The notes under the pieces were generated by a model, which did not search any database, was not told the DNA's origin, and saw only the letters and a program-made list of their open reading frames with translations. A stretch of DNA of 64,000 bases from Bacteroidota bacterium. GTDB lineage: Bacteria; Bacteroidota; Bacteroidia; Palsa-948. The stretch covers positions 1-64,000 of the forward strand of contig JACQAL010000016.1 of NCBI GenBank assembly GCA_016195025.1, in the 5' to 3' direction. Both the position numbers and the translations under genes were made by a program. This document shows, in pieces, positions 17,682 to 26,014 of the stretch (position 1 is its first letter; each line of letters starts with the position of its first letter).

Positions 17682-19598
17682 ATGGTTTCAATTAATGACA
17701 TAACCGTTCACTTTGGCGGGCGCACACTGTTTGAAGATATTTCTTTTCTCATAAACAAGCAAGATAGAATCGGTTTGGCGGGAAGAAACGGTGCCGGCAA
17801 ATCCACGCTGCTGAAAATTATTGCGGGTGAGCAGAGTGCCGACAGCGGTGAAGTTACCAAGCCGAATAATTTTTCCATCGGCTATCTTCCGCAGGACATG
17901 ACGCACAATCTCGGCAAAACTGTTTTCGAAGAAACGGCTTCTGCATTCACAGAAGTGATGTCGCTCGAGAAAAAAATTTCGCACGTGAACGAGCAGATTG
18001 CCACACGCACGGATTATGAATCGGAAGAGTATATGAAACTCATTCACGATTTGCACGATTATTCGGAACGGCTGAATATGCTTGGCGGATATTCTCTTCA
18101 CGCGGATATTGAAACTACTTTGCTCGGATTGGGTTTTGAGAGAACAGATTTCAACCGGATGATGGATGAATTTTCCGGTGGCTGGAGAATGCGCGTGGAA
18201 ATTGCAAAACTTTTATTGAAGAAACCCGATTTACTTTTGCTCGATGAACCAACCAATCATCTCGACATTGAATCCATCCGCTGGCTGGAAAATTTTTTGC
18301 AGAATTATTTTGGAGCAGTGTTTATGGTTTCCCACGATAAAGCTTTTCTCGATAATATCACAACGCGCACAATTGAAATCACGATGGGAAGAATTTATGA
18401 TTACAAAGGAAATTATTCGAAGTATGTCCGCCTGAGAAAAGAAAGAAAGGAATCGCAAATCCAGGCGGCAAAAAATCAGGAACGTTATATAGAAAAAACC
18501 GAAGCGCTTATCAATAAATATCGTGCTAAGGCTAACAAAGCAGCATTCGCACAGTCGCTGATAAAAAAATTAGACAAGCTGGAAGTTGTGGAAGTGGATG
18601 AAGACGATACTTCGAGCATCAAATTTAAATTTCCACTCGCGCCACGTTCAAGCAGAATGGTGGTGCACGCGGAGGAAGCGAAGAAACAATATGGAGAAAA
18701 AATTATTTTCTCTCACGTGAATTTTAAAATTGAACGCAAGGACAGAGTTGCTTTCGTTGGAAGAAACGGTGAAGGAAAAACCACGATGAGCAAAATAATT
18801 TGTGGCGAAGAAAAATGTGATGGACTTTTGAAAGTTGGCGATTCGGTGGACATCGGCTACTACGCGCAGAACCAGGCAGAGATTCTCAACGGAGAAAAAA
18901 CCGTTTACCAAACTATTGATGAATCTGCCGAAGGAGAAAGCCGGAAAAATATCCGCGCTATTCTCGGCTCGTTTCTTTTCAGCGGAGATGACGTGCAGAA
19001 AAAAGTAAAAGTGCTGAGCGGTGGAGAAAAAGGACGCTTGGCAATGTGCAAACTTTTATTGCAGCCGCATTCACTTCTCGTGTTAGACGAACCAACAAAT
19101 CATCTCGATATGCGCTCGAAGGATGTGCTCAAGCAAGCGCTGCTGCAATATGATGGAACGTTGATTCTTGTTTCACACGACCGGGATTTTCTGCAAGGGC
19201 TGACTAATCGTGTGTTTGAATTCCGCAATGGAAATGTGAAACAATATTCGGGAGATGTAAATGAATATTTGCGCGACAGGCAGGTGGGCTCGTTCCGCCA
19301 GATTGAACAGGAAGTAAAACCTAAAGTTCAAAAAGAAGAACCGCAGGAAGATAATTGGGAAAAGAAACAAAAAGAAAAACATCAGCGCGAAGCGCAGGCG
19401 CAGATTTCAAAACAGGAAAAGAAAATTGAAAAACTCGAAGCGGAAATAAAAATGATTGACGAAAAGTTAATGCATCCTGATACTTATTCAGAAATTGTGA
19501 ATGATAAAAATACTTTTTCTAATTATGAGAAGTTGAAAAAACAATTGGAAGCGGAAATGAAAAAATGGGAGGAGTTGCAGAGTAAAATTGCTGGTTAA
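17682..19598 (+). CDS. ABC-F family ATPase (Uup/EttA-like ribosome-associated protein)
   Basis: 638 residues with two ABC ATPase domains and no membrane segments. Domain 1: Walker A GRNGAGKST (~37-45), signature FSGGWRMRVEIAK, Walker B LLLLDEPTNHLD. Domain 2: GRNGEGKTT, signature LSGGEKGRLAMCK, LLVLDEPTNHLD. Between them is a Lys/Glu-rich linker (PtIM-type region ~235-300), and after ~550 a Lys/Glu/Gln-rich coiled coil. ABC-F proteins act on the ribosome, either helping translation or protecting it from antibiotics; which role applies cannot be settled from sequence alone. The second Walker A has Glu-Gly in place of Ala-Gly, which is tolerated in the family. A weak TATCTTCG element at 17663 lies just upstream. 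Confidence 0.92.
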   Translation: MVSINDITVHFGGRTLFEDISFLINKQDRIGLAGRNGAGKSTLLKIIAGEQSADSGEVTKPNNFSIGYLPQDMTHNLGKTVFEETASAFTEVMSLEKKISHVNEQIATRTDYESEEYMKLIHDLHDYSERLNMLGGYSLHADIETTLLGLGFERTDFNRMMDEFSGGWRMRVEIAKLLLKKPDLLLLDEPTNHLDIESIRWLENFLQNYFGAVFMVSHDKAFLDNITTRTIEITMGRIYDYKGNYSKYVRLRKERKESQIQAAKNQERYIEKTEALINKYRAKANKAAFAQSLIKKLDKLEVVEVDEDDTSSIKFKFPLAPRSSRMVVHAEEAKKQYGEKIIFSHVNFKIERKDRVAFVGRNGEGKTTMSKIICGEEKCDGLLKVGDSVDIGYYAQNQAEILNGEKTVYQTIDESAEGESRKNIRAILGSFLFSGDDVQKKVKVLSGGEKGRLAMCKLLLQPHSLLVLDEPTNHLDMRSKDVLKQALLQYDGTLILVSHDRDFLQGLTNRVFEFRNGNVKQYSGDVNEYLRDRQVGSFRQIEQEVKPKVQKEEPQEDNWEKKQKEKHQREAQAQISKQEKKIEKLEAEIKMIDEKLMHPDTYSEIVNDKNTFSNYEKLKKQLEAEMKKWEELQSKIAG

Positions 19599-19616
19599 AA
19601 ATAATTTCTATCTTTG
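19588..19616 (+). promoter_or_regulatory. Promoter of the his operon
   Basis: TTG (19588-19590), 18-bp spacer, TATCTTTG (19609-19616), a near-perfect Bacteroidota promoter. It overlaps the end of the ABC-F gene. Transcription should begin about 19620-19623, only a few bases before the leader-peptide ATG at 19626. Confidence 0.8.
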
Positions 19617-19625
19617 CCTCATCAA

Positions 19626-19679
19626 ATGAAAACACAATCACATAACCATCATCATTCTCTCGCACAGGCGGGCCGATGA
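19626..19679 (+). CDS. his operon leader peptide
   Basis: A 17-codon frame, MKTQSHNHHHSLAQAGR, stop TGA 19677-19679. Four of five consecutive codons (H N H H H) are His. Position right after a strong promoter and before a terminator hairpin ahead of hisG is the classical arrangement of an amino-acid attenuator: ribosomes stalled at the His codons when charged tRNA-His is short allow read-through. The 5' untranslated part is only about 3-6 bases, so the leader may be translated without a Shine-Dalgarno site. Confidence 0.85.
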   Translation: MKTQSHNHHHSLAQAGR

Positions 19680-19741
19680 GGTTTTGTGTAAAAACAATAA
19701 ATCAAATCAAGGCTTGCCTCTAACGGCAGGCCTTTTTTATT
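19666..19741 (+). promoter_or_regulatory. His attenuator: antiterminator arm and terminator hairpin
   Basis: Terminator: AAGGCTTGCC (19709-19718), loop TCTAAC, GGCAGGCCTT (19725-19734), followed by a T-rich tract TTTTATTTT; 10-bp stem with one G-T pair. Alternative pairing: AGGCGGGCC (19666-19674), which overlaps the end of the leader peptide, can pair over nine positions (two G-T) with GGCTTGCCT (19711-19719), the left arm of the terminator. A ribosome completing the leader would cover 19666-19674 and let the terminator form; one stalled at the His codons would leave it free to act as antiterminator. Structures were read by eye, not folded. Confidence 0.8.
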
Positions 19742-19757
19742 TTAATACTTTAGAACT

Positions 19758-20618
19758 ATGGAAACAAAACTTAAAATAGCAATTCAAAAATCTGGTAGAC
19801 TTTACGAAGACTCTATAAAAATTCTTCGCGAGTGCGGAATCGAACTCAGCAACGGAATGAATAAACTCCGCTCGGAAGCGTACAACTTTCCGCTGGAAGT
19901 TTTGTTTCTGCGCGATGATGATATTCCGCAATATGTGGAAGACGGTGTTGCCGATGCGGGAATTGTGGGCGAGAATATTATTTACGAAACAAACAAAAAA
20001 CTTCGTGTGATTGAAAAACTTGGTTTCGGAAAATGCCGTTTGTCTATTGCGGTTCCGAAGAATACGGAATACAAATCCACAAAAGAACTTCGCGGAAAAA
20101 AAATCGCCACGAGTTACCCTGTGATTTTGGGAAAATACCTGAAAAAGAAAAAAGTGGAAGTGAAACTCGAAGAAGTAAGCGGTTCGGTGGAGATTGCTCC
20201 GAGCGTTGGCTTGGCAGATGCGATTTGTGATTTGGTGAGTTCGGGAAGTACGCTCTTTGCGAACGGGTTGAAAGAAGTTGAAACAGTAATGAAATCGGAA
20301 GCGGTGTTTGTTTCGGGAACAAAACTCGACAAAGATAAATCCGCCATTCTGAAGAAACTTTTGTTCAGGATAAAAGCGGTGAAAAAATCGCGTCATAATA
20401 AATATGTTTTGCTGAATGCTCCGAATGAAAAGTTAGACGCGATTTGTAAAATTCTTCCCGGCATGAAAAGTCCTACCATTCTTCCGCTCGCGGAAAAAGG
20501 ATGGAGTTCGGTTCATTCAGTGATTGACGAAGAAAAATTCTGGGAGATAATTGAACAACTTAAAGACAACGGTGCACAGGGAATTCTAGTAATTCCTATA
20601 GAGAAAATGATTGTATGA
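19758..20618 (+). CDS. hisG: ATP phosphoribosyltransferase, long form
   Basis: 286 residues; first enzyme of histidine synthesis (ATP + PRPP to phosphoribosyl-ATP). The N-terminus KLKIAIQKSGRLYEDS and the PRPP-binding region SGSVEIAPSVGLADAICDLVSSGSTL (interrupted here for length) are clear. The length and the tail after ~210 (MKSPTILPLAEKGWSSVHSV) show the long form with the C-terminal ACT-like regulatory domain, so no separate HisZ is needed and feedback by histidine is expected. The stop overlaps the hisD start (ATGATG at 20615). Confidence 0.95.
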   Translation: METKLKIAIQKSGRLYEDSIKILRECGIELSNGMNKLRSEAYNFPLEVLFLRDDDIPQYVEDGVADAGIVGENIIYETNKKLRVIEKLGFGKCRLSIAVPKNTEYKSTKELRGKKIATSYPVILGKYLKKKKVEVKLEEVSGSVEIAPSVGLADAICDLVSSGSTLFANGLKEVETVMKSEAVFVSGTKLDKDKSAILKKLLFRIKAVKKSRHNKYVLLNAPNEKLDAICKILPGMKSPTILPLAEKGWSSVHSVIDEEKFWEIIEQLKDNGAQGILVIPIEKMIV

Positions 20619-21880
20619 TGCAAGTAATAAAATATCCTGAAAGAAAAATCTGGGAAGAAATTCTCAGACGACCTGCTATTGATTCTTCTTTACTTGAAGA
20701 AAAAGTTTCTTCCATTCTGAAAGATGTGAAAGAGAACGGAGACAAAGCTTTGAAAAAATATTCTTTGCAGTTTGATAAAGTTGAAATGAATTCGTTTGAA
20801 ATCACAAAGGAAGAATTTACTAATGCAGAAAAGAAAGTTTCGAAAGAGTTAAAGCAGGCCATTCAACTAGCAAAAAGAAATATTGAAAAGTTTCACCTCG
20901 CGCAGAAGGAAAAAGTAAAGGTGATTGAAACAACCAAAGGCGTTAAGTGCTGGAGAAAATCTGTTCCGATACAAAAAGTCGGGTTGTATATTCCCGGAGG
21001 AAGTGCGCCTTTATTCTCTACCATATTAATGCTCGGCATTCCCGCGAAGATTGCCGGATGCAAAGAAATTATTTTGTGCACACCTTCTTTTGATGCTACT
21101 ATATTATATGTAGCGAAGTTGGTTGGCATTAAAAAAGTTTTTAAAGTTGGAGGCGCGCAGGCAATCGGAGCAATGACTTACGGAACGGAAACAATTCCGA
21201 AAGTGAATAAAATTTTTGGCCCGGGAAATCAATACGTGACTTGCGCAAAACAATTAATTCAGAAAGACGGATTAGCAATTGATATGCCAGCAGGTCCTTC
21301 GGAAGTTGCAGTGCTGGCAGATAAAAGTTGTGTGCCTGCATTTGTTGCTTCTGATTTATTATCGCAGGCAGAACACGGAACGGATTCACAAGTGATTCTG
21401 GTTTCGGATTCGGAAAAAATAATTTTGGAAGTGCAGAAAGAAATTTATGTTCAGTTGGAAAAACTTCCAAGAAAAGAAATTGCAAAGCAAGCATTGGCAA
21501 ACAGCAAAGCAATTCTCGTGAAAAATAAAAAAGAAGCGGTTGATTTGCTGAATGAATATGCACCTGAACATTTGATTATTTCCTGCAAGGATGCAGATAA
21601 ACTCGCTGTGAAAGTTATAAATGCAGGTTCTGTCTTCATCGGAAATTATTCTCCCGAAAGCGCGGGCGATTATGCTTCAGGAACGAATCATACACTTCCC
21701 ACAAACGGTTATGCGAAATCTTACAGCGGAGTTTCGCTGGATAGTTTTGTAAAGAAAATTTCTTTTCAGAAATTAAGCAAAGATGGTTTGAAAAAAATCA
21801 GCAGAGCAGTTGAGTTAATGGCAGAAGCAGAAGGATTGCAAGCGCACAAGCAAGCGGTAAATATTAGATTAAAAAATTAG
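20615..21880 (+). CDS. hisD: Histidinol dehydrogenase
   Basis: 421 residues; catalyses the two-step NAD-dependent oxidation of histidinol to histidine. Family hallmarks: IPGGSAPLFSTILMLGIPAK (~125), KIFGPGNQYVTCAK (~195), LLSQAEHGTDSQ with the catalytic His-Gly-Thr region, NEYAPEHLII and AGDYASGTNHTLPTNGYAK with zinc/substrate residues. Length is standard. It overlaps hisG by 4 bp (translational coupling) and lies 25 bp before hisC; the short gap contains three copies of AATTAGTG. Confidence 0.96.
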   Translation: MMQVIKYPERKIWEEILRRPAIDSSLLEEKVSSILKDVKENGDKALKKYSLQFDKVEMNSFEITKEEFTNAEKKVSKELKQAIQLAKRNIEKFHLAQKEKVKVIETTKGVKCWRKSVPIQKVGLYIPGGSAPLFSTILMLGIPAKIAGCKEIILCTPSFDATILYVAKLVGIKKVFKVGGAQAIGAMTYGTETIPKVNKIFGPGNQYVTCAKQLIQKDGLAIDMPAGPSEVAVLADKSCVPAFVASDLLSQAEHGTDSQVILVSDSEKIILEVQKEIYVQLEKLPRKEIAKQALANSKAILVKNKKEAVDLLNEYAPEHLIISCKDADKLAVKVINAGSVFIGNYSPESAGDYASGTNHTLPTNGYAKSYSGVSLDSFVKKISFQKLSKDGLKKISRAVELMAEAEGLQAHKQAVNIRLKN

Positions 21881-21905
21881 TGTCAATTAGTGAAATTAGT
21901 GGCAG

Positions 21906-22952
21906 ATGTTTGATCTGAATAAAATAATACGCGAGAACATAAAAAAACTTATTCCTTATTCATCTGCGCGCAATGAATTCAAAGGAGAAGCAAATATTTT
22001 TTTAGATGCAAATGAAAATGCGTATGGTTCTCCGCTGGAGCAAAACTTTAATCGTTACCCCGACCCGTTGCAATTAAAACTCAAAGAAAAAATTTCCAAA
22101 GTCAAAGGAGTTCCCGCAAAAAATATTTTTCTCGGCAACGGAAGCGATGAGGTGATTGATATTCTTTACCGCGCGTTCTGCAACCCGGCAAAGGACAATG
22201 CAATTCTTTGTCCGCCAACTTATGGAATGTTTGAGGTGTCTGCAAATATCAATGATGTGGAAGTTCGCAAAGTTCAGCTTACTGCCGAATTCCAACTGAA
22301 TGCAGAAGGAATTTCTGAAAATGTGGATGAAAACACCAAACTAATTTTTCTTTGCTCGCCTAACAATCCTACAGGAAATTCTCTGGATAGGGAAGACATA
22401 GAATTCATACTAAATAATTTTTCTGGAATAGTTGTAATTGATGAAGCATACATTAATTTCTCCAAACAAAAAAGTTTTACTCTTGAACTAAATGAATATC
22501 CGAATTTGGTTGTGATGCAAACTCTGTCCAAAGCGTGGGGAATGGCGGGACTTAGAATAGGAATGGCATTCGCAAGCGAAGAAATTATTTCTGTGTTCAA
22601 TAAAATAAAACCTCCTTATAATATCAACGAAGCATCGCAGCAACTTGCAATAAAAGCGCTGGATAATATTGAGCAGGTGAATAATTGGATTAAAGAAATT
22701 GTGAGCGAAAGAGAAAAACTGGTAAAGTCACTGGCAGATTTTTCTTTCGTGAAAAAAATATTTCCAAGTGACGCAAACTTTCTTTTAGTAAAAACCACCG
22801 AACCCAAAAAGATTTATAATTATTTAGTCGGGCAAGGAATTATTATAAGAGATAGAAGCAATATTTCGCTTTGCGAAGGCTGTCTGAGAATTACTGTCGG
22901 CACAAAAGAAGAAAACAAAAAACTTATTCAAGCATTAAATCAATATAAATGA
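21906..22952 (+). CDS. hisC: Histidinol-phosphate aminotransferase
   Basis: 348 residues; PLP-dependent fold type I aminotransferase that makes histidinol phosphate from imidazole acetol phosphate and glutamate. Seen: [12 protein letters not shown] near the N-terminus, [26 protein letters not shown], the PLP-Lys in [16 protein letters not shown], and the C-terminal [11 protein letters not shown] with the phosphate-binding Arg. The stop overlaps the start of hisB (ATGA at 22949). Confidence 0.95.
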   Translation: MFDLNKIIRENIKKLIPYSSARNEFKGEANIFLDANENAYGSPLEQNFNRYPDPLQLKLKEKISKVKGVPAKNIFLGNGSDEVIDILYRAFCNPAKDNAILCPPTYGMFEVSANINDVEVRKVQLTAEFQLNAEGISENVDENTKLIFLCSPNNPTGNSLDREDIEFILNNFSGIVVIDEAYINFSKQKSFTLELNEYPNLVVMQTLSKAWGMAGLRIGMAFASEEIISVFNKIKPPYNINEASQQLAIKALDNIEQVNNWIKEIVSEREKLVKSLADFSFVKKIFPSDANFLLVKTTEPKKIYNYLVGQGIIIRDRSNISLCEGCLRITVGTKEENKKLIQALNQYK

Positions 22953-24073
22953 AAAAAGTTTTATTCATTGACCGTGACGGAACAATCATCGTTGAACCGC
23001 CAATCACTTTCCAGATTGATTCACTGGAGAAACTGGAATTTCTCCCCTATGCTATTTCTTCGCTGAGAAAATTTGCGGAAGAAATGGATTTTGAACTCGT
23101 GATGGTTTCCAACCAGGACGGGCTCGGCACAAAAAAGTACCCGAAGAAATCTTACGATGCAGTTCAGAAAAAATTATTGAGGACGCTTTCAAATGAAGGA
23201 ATCGAGTTTGATGATATTCTCATAGATAAATCTTTCGACCACCAAAATTCTCCGAACAGGAAACCGAGAACTGGAATGATGAAAAAATATTTGTACGGAA
23301 ACTATGATTTGAAAAATTCTTTTGTGATTGGTGATAGAATAACTGATTTGCAATTAGCAAAGAATCTCGGCACAAAAGCAATTCTTGTTCGGAATGATTT
23401 GAATAAAAGAATGAAAGTTCCTGCTGAATTTCAAAATGTACTCGTCTGTGATGCAAAAAGCTGGAATGAGATTTATAATTTCTTTCAAGCATCTTCGAGA
23501 AAAATTTCTCATTCTCGAAAAACAAAAGAGACAGACATAAAAATTGAAATTAATCTTGATGGAAAAGGCAAATCAAAAATCTCCACAGGACTTTCTTTCT
23601 TCGACCACATGCTGGAACAAATTGCAAAGCACGGAGGTATTGATTTGAAAATTTCTGCGAAGGGAGATTTACACATTGACGAACACCACACGATTGAAGA
23701 TGTCGGCATTGCGCTGGGCGAAGCATTTTCAAAAGCACTCGGAGATAAGTGCGGAATCGAACGCTATGGATTTTGTTTGCCTATGGACGATTGCCTCGCG
23801 CAAGTTGCTTTGGATTTTGGCGGGCGCAACTGGATTGAATGGAACGCGGAATTCAAACGTGAAAAAATCGGGGAGATATCTACTGAAATGTTTTTTCATT
23901 TCTTCAAATCATTTTCCGATTCTGCAAAATGCAACCTGAACATAAAAGCAGAAGGAACCAATGAGCACCACAAAATAGAAGCCATCTTCAAAGCATTTGC
24001 AAAAGCAATTAAAATGGCTGTGAAGCGCGATGCAAACAATATGACTTTGCCTTCGACCAAAGGAATGCTGTGA
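22949..24073 (+). CDS. hisB: Bifunctional histidinol-phosphatase / imidazoleglycerol-phosphate dehydratase
   Basis: 374 residues. N-terminal HAD phosphatase (~1-165) with nucleophile motif [18 protein letters not shown], and [15 protein letters not shown]-terminal dehydratase (~185-374) with [17 protein letters not shown], the metal-binding [16 protein letters not shown] and [16 protein letters not shown]. The fused form is known from Enterobacteria and many Bacteroidota. Together the domains carry out steps six and eight of the pathway. Overlaps hisC and hisH by 4 bp on each side. Confidence 0.95.
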   Translation: MKKVLFIDRDGTIIVEPPITFQIDSLEKLEFLPYAISSLRKFAEEMDFELVMVSNQDGLGTKKYPKKSYDAVQKKLLRTLSNEGIEFDDILIDKSFDHQNSPNRKPRTGMMKKYLYGNYDLKNSFVIGDRITDLQLAKNLGTKAILVRNDLNKRMKVPAEFQNVLVCDAKSWNEIYNFFQASSRKISHSRKTKETDIKIEINLDGKGKSKISTGLSFFDHMLEQIAKHGGIDLKISAKGDLHIDEHHTIEDVGIALGEAFSKALGDKCGIERYGFCLPMDDCLAQVALDFGGRNWIEWNAEFKREKIGEISTEMFFHFFKSFSDSAKCNLNIKAEGTNEHHKIEAIFKAFAKAIKMAVKRDANNMTLPSTKGML

Positions 24074-24651
24074 AAACTGTAATCATAAAATATAATGCCG
24101 GCAATGTGCAATCTGTTCTTTTTGCGCTGGAAAGAATTGGCGTGAAAGGAATTTTATCTGACAATGCTCAGGAAATTATTTCTGCCGATAAAGTTATTTT
24201 TCCCGGTGTTGGCGAAGCAAGTTCCGCTATGAAATTTCTGAAAGAAAAAAAACTGGATGAAGTGATTAAAAATCTCAAGCAGCCAACACTTGGAATTTGT
24301 CTCGGCATGCAACTGATGTGCAAACATTCTGAAGAAGGGAATTCTAATTGTTTGGGGATTTTTCCGCTCGAAGTAAAAAAATTCAAAGGAGAATTAAAAG
24401 TTCCACAAATAGGATGGAATAATATTTATTCGTTGAAAGGGAAACTCTTTAAGGGATTAAATGAAAATGAATTTATGTATTTCGTACACGGATATTACGC
24501 GGAAAAAGGAAATGATACGGTTGCAACAACAAATTATATTTTGGAATACAGTTCTGCCTTACAGAAAAATAATTTCTATGGAGTACAGTTTCATCCCGAG
24601 AAATCATCGAATGAAGGACAAAAAATCCTTGAGAACTTTCTGAAATTATGA
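24070..24651 (+). CDS. hisH: Imidazole glycerol phosphate synthase, glutamine amidotransferase subunit
   Basis: 193 residues; class I glutamine amidotransferase that supplies ammonia to HisF. Seen: [28 protein letters not shown], nucleophile Cys in [10 protein letters not shown], and catalytic His/Glu in [11 protein letters not shown]. It normally works as a heterodimer with HisF, but hisF is not found in this operon. Overlaps the hisB stop and the hisA start by 4 bp. Confidence 0.94.
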   Translation: MKTVIIKYNAGNVQSVLFALERIGVKGILSDNAQEIISADKVIFPGVGEASSAMKFLKEKKLDEVIKNLKQPTLGICLGMQLMCKHSEEGNSNCLGIFPLEVKKFKGELKVPQIGWNNIYSLKGKLFKGLNENEFMYFVHGYYAEKGNDTVATTNYILEYSSALQKNNFYGVQFHPEKSSNEGQKILENFLKL

Positions 24652-25370
24652 TTACAATCATTCCTGCCATTGATATTATAGAAGGCAAATGCGTTCGCCT
24701 TTCACAGGGAGATTATGCGCAAAAGAAAATTTATAATGAAAATCCGCTGGAAGTCGCAAAGCAATTTGAAGATACAGGAATAAAACGCCTGCACTTAGTG
24801 GATTTAGACGGAGCTAAGAAAGGAACCATAATCAATCAAAAAGTTTTAGAAACTATTGCAAGTAAAACAAAACTTATAATTGATTTTGGCGGAGGAATAA
24901 AAACCGATTCAGATATTCAATCGGTTTACAATGCGGGAGCAAATATTGCCGCCATCGGAAGCATTGCAGTAAAAAATTCAAAACTGTTTTTCTCATGGAT
25001 AAATAAATACGGGGCAGAAAAAATTCTTTTGGGTGCAGATGTACAAGATGAGAAGATTGCCATTAACGGCTGGATGGAGCAAACAAAGATTTCTGTTTTC
25101 GATTTCATCAAAATAAATTCAGAGGAAGGAGCGAAAAATATTTTCTGCACAGATATTTCTAAAGATGGAATGCTCGAAGGAACTTCCATTGATTTATACA
25201 AAAAAATAATTGCACAATTTCCAAAAATAAATTTGATTGCCAGCGGAGGTATTGCTTCTGTAAAGGACATAGAGGAAGTCAGCAATACGGGATGTACTGG
25301 AGTAATTATCGGCAAAGCGATTTATGAGGGAAAAATTTCTCTTGCAGAACTGAAAAGATTTTTTGCGTGA
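24648..25370 (+). CDS. hisA: ProFAR isomerase
   Basis: 240 residues; TIM-barrel isomerase of the fourth step of the pathway. Starts [20 protein letters not shown] with the catalytic Asp; phosphate-binding [13 protein letters not shown] and [13 protein letters not shown]; catalytic second Asp in [15 protein letters not shown]. HisA rather than HisF is indicated by [12 protein letters not shown] and [14 protein letters not shown]. It is the last his gene here: the bases after its TGA (25368-25370) do not encode hisF. Confidence 0.93.
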   Translation: MITIIPAIDIIEGKCVRLSQGDYAQKKIYNENPLEVAKQFEDTGIKRLHLVDLDGAKKGTIINQKVLETIASKTKLIIDFGGGIKTDSDIQSVYNAGANIAAIGSIAVKNSKLFFSWINKYGAEKILLGADVQDEKIAINGWMEQTKISVFDFIKINSEEGAKNIFCTDISKDGMLEGTSIDLYKKIIAQFPKINLIASGGIASVKDIEEVSNTGCTGVIIGKAIYEGKISLAELKRFFA

Positions 25371-25410
25371 TGATATATTTTTTGTCTTCGCAAAAAAGAA
25401 AAAAAATAAA

Positions 25411-25605
25411 TCAGCCCTTCAGCGGTATTTGTTTAAAACCCGCAATGGTGCGGTTTTCAAATTCATTTTTACTGTGTTTCTTTTTGCCTTTTGATTTCAC
25501 AGCGGTTTCACGCACTTTGCGGCTTTTATTCAGTTCGCTTCCCACATAAAATAAGCCGCCTGCTACGGCAAGCAGCCCGATGAGAACATTAGAATTTTTA
25601 TCCAT
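25411..25605 (-). CDS. Small single-pass membrane protein, unknown function
   Basis: 64 residues from ATG at 25603-25605 (MDKNSNVLIGLLAVAGGLFY). A longer frame begins at 25644 (MCIFTKQNCNFFF...), but the inner start gives a compact protein with one hydrophobic segment at ~7-24, followed by a strongly basic tail (SKGKKKHSKNE). The shape, a short N-terminus, one helix and a basic cytoplasmic tail, resembles small YtxH-like stress proteins, but the family is not recognisable. It converges with hisA, with 40 bp between stops. The frame is intact and codon use is like its neighbours. Confidence 0.55.
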   Translation of the reverse strand: MDKNSNVLIGLLAVAGGLFYVGSELNKSRKVRETAVKSKGKKKHSKNEFENRTIAGFKQIPLKG

Positions 25606-25644
25606 AAAAAAGAAATTACAATTTTGTTTCGTGAATATACACAT

Positions 25645-26014
25645 AAACTTTTGTAAATAAAAAAAATATCAGAAAAAAAATTCTAGTGGTATTCAGGAAA
25701 ATAGATTAAGAAAAAATAATTAAGATGGCAATGCTTATTTCTTTTGCCCTTCTTAAATTATAATAAACGCCACAAATTACATTTTAAAAACTTTTCATTA
25801 ACAAAAAATAGGGGTCGGTTAATAAAAAGTAACACTTTTTGGTTCCATACCCCCATTTTTTCGTACACTTGCACCAGAAATCACCGAAAAGCGAACCAAA
25901 CACGAAAAATACGAAAGAGAGACCCAACAACACGCCTTGTTTCGTATTGTTCATACCATTTCGTTTTTCGAAGATTCAAAAATCAAAAACATTAATCTAA
26001 TCCTATCCTCAACA
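25645..26014 (+). promoter_or_regulatory. Upstream region of glnN: symmetric dyad overlapping a probable promoter
   Basis: This 370-bp gap holds no gene I can support. At 25811-25853 there is a fully symmetric interrupted palindrome: GGGGT, 8 bp, AAAAAGT, AAC, ACTTTTT, 8 bp, ACCCC. It overlaps a candidate -33 element TTTG (25838-25841); a candidate -7 element TACACTTG is at 25864-25871 (22-bp spacing, slightly long). The dyad is well placed to be a repressor or activator site for nitrogen control of glnN. The rest is AT-rich without further structure; ~140 bp of leader follow the promoter. Confidence 0.5.

Noticed and set aside
25367-25549. A 60-codon plus-strand frame overlapping the hisA stop as a remnant of hisF
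   Set aside because: The translation ([17 protein letters not shown]...) has no HisF motif and is antisense to the small membrane-protein gene at 25411-25605.
25937-26014. Upstream start for glnN
   Set aside because: The extra 26 residues (MFRIVHTISFFEDSK...) are unlike GSIII proteins; the ATG at 26015 begins with the usual RFRALEEV.
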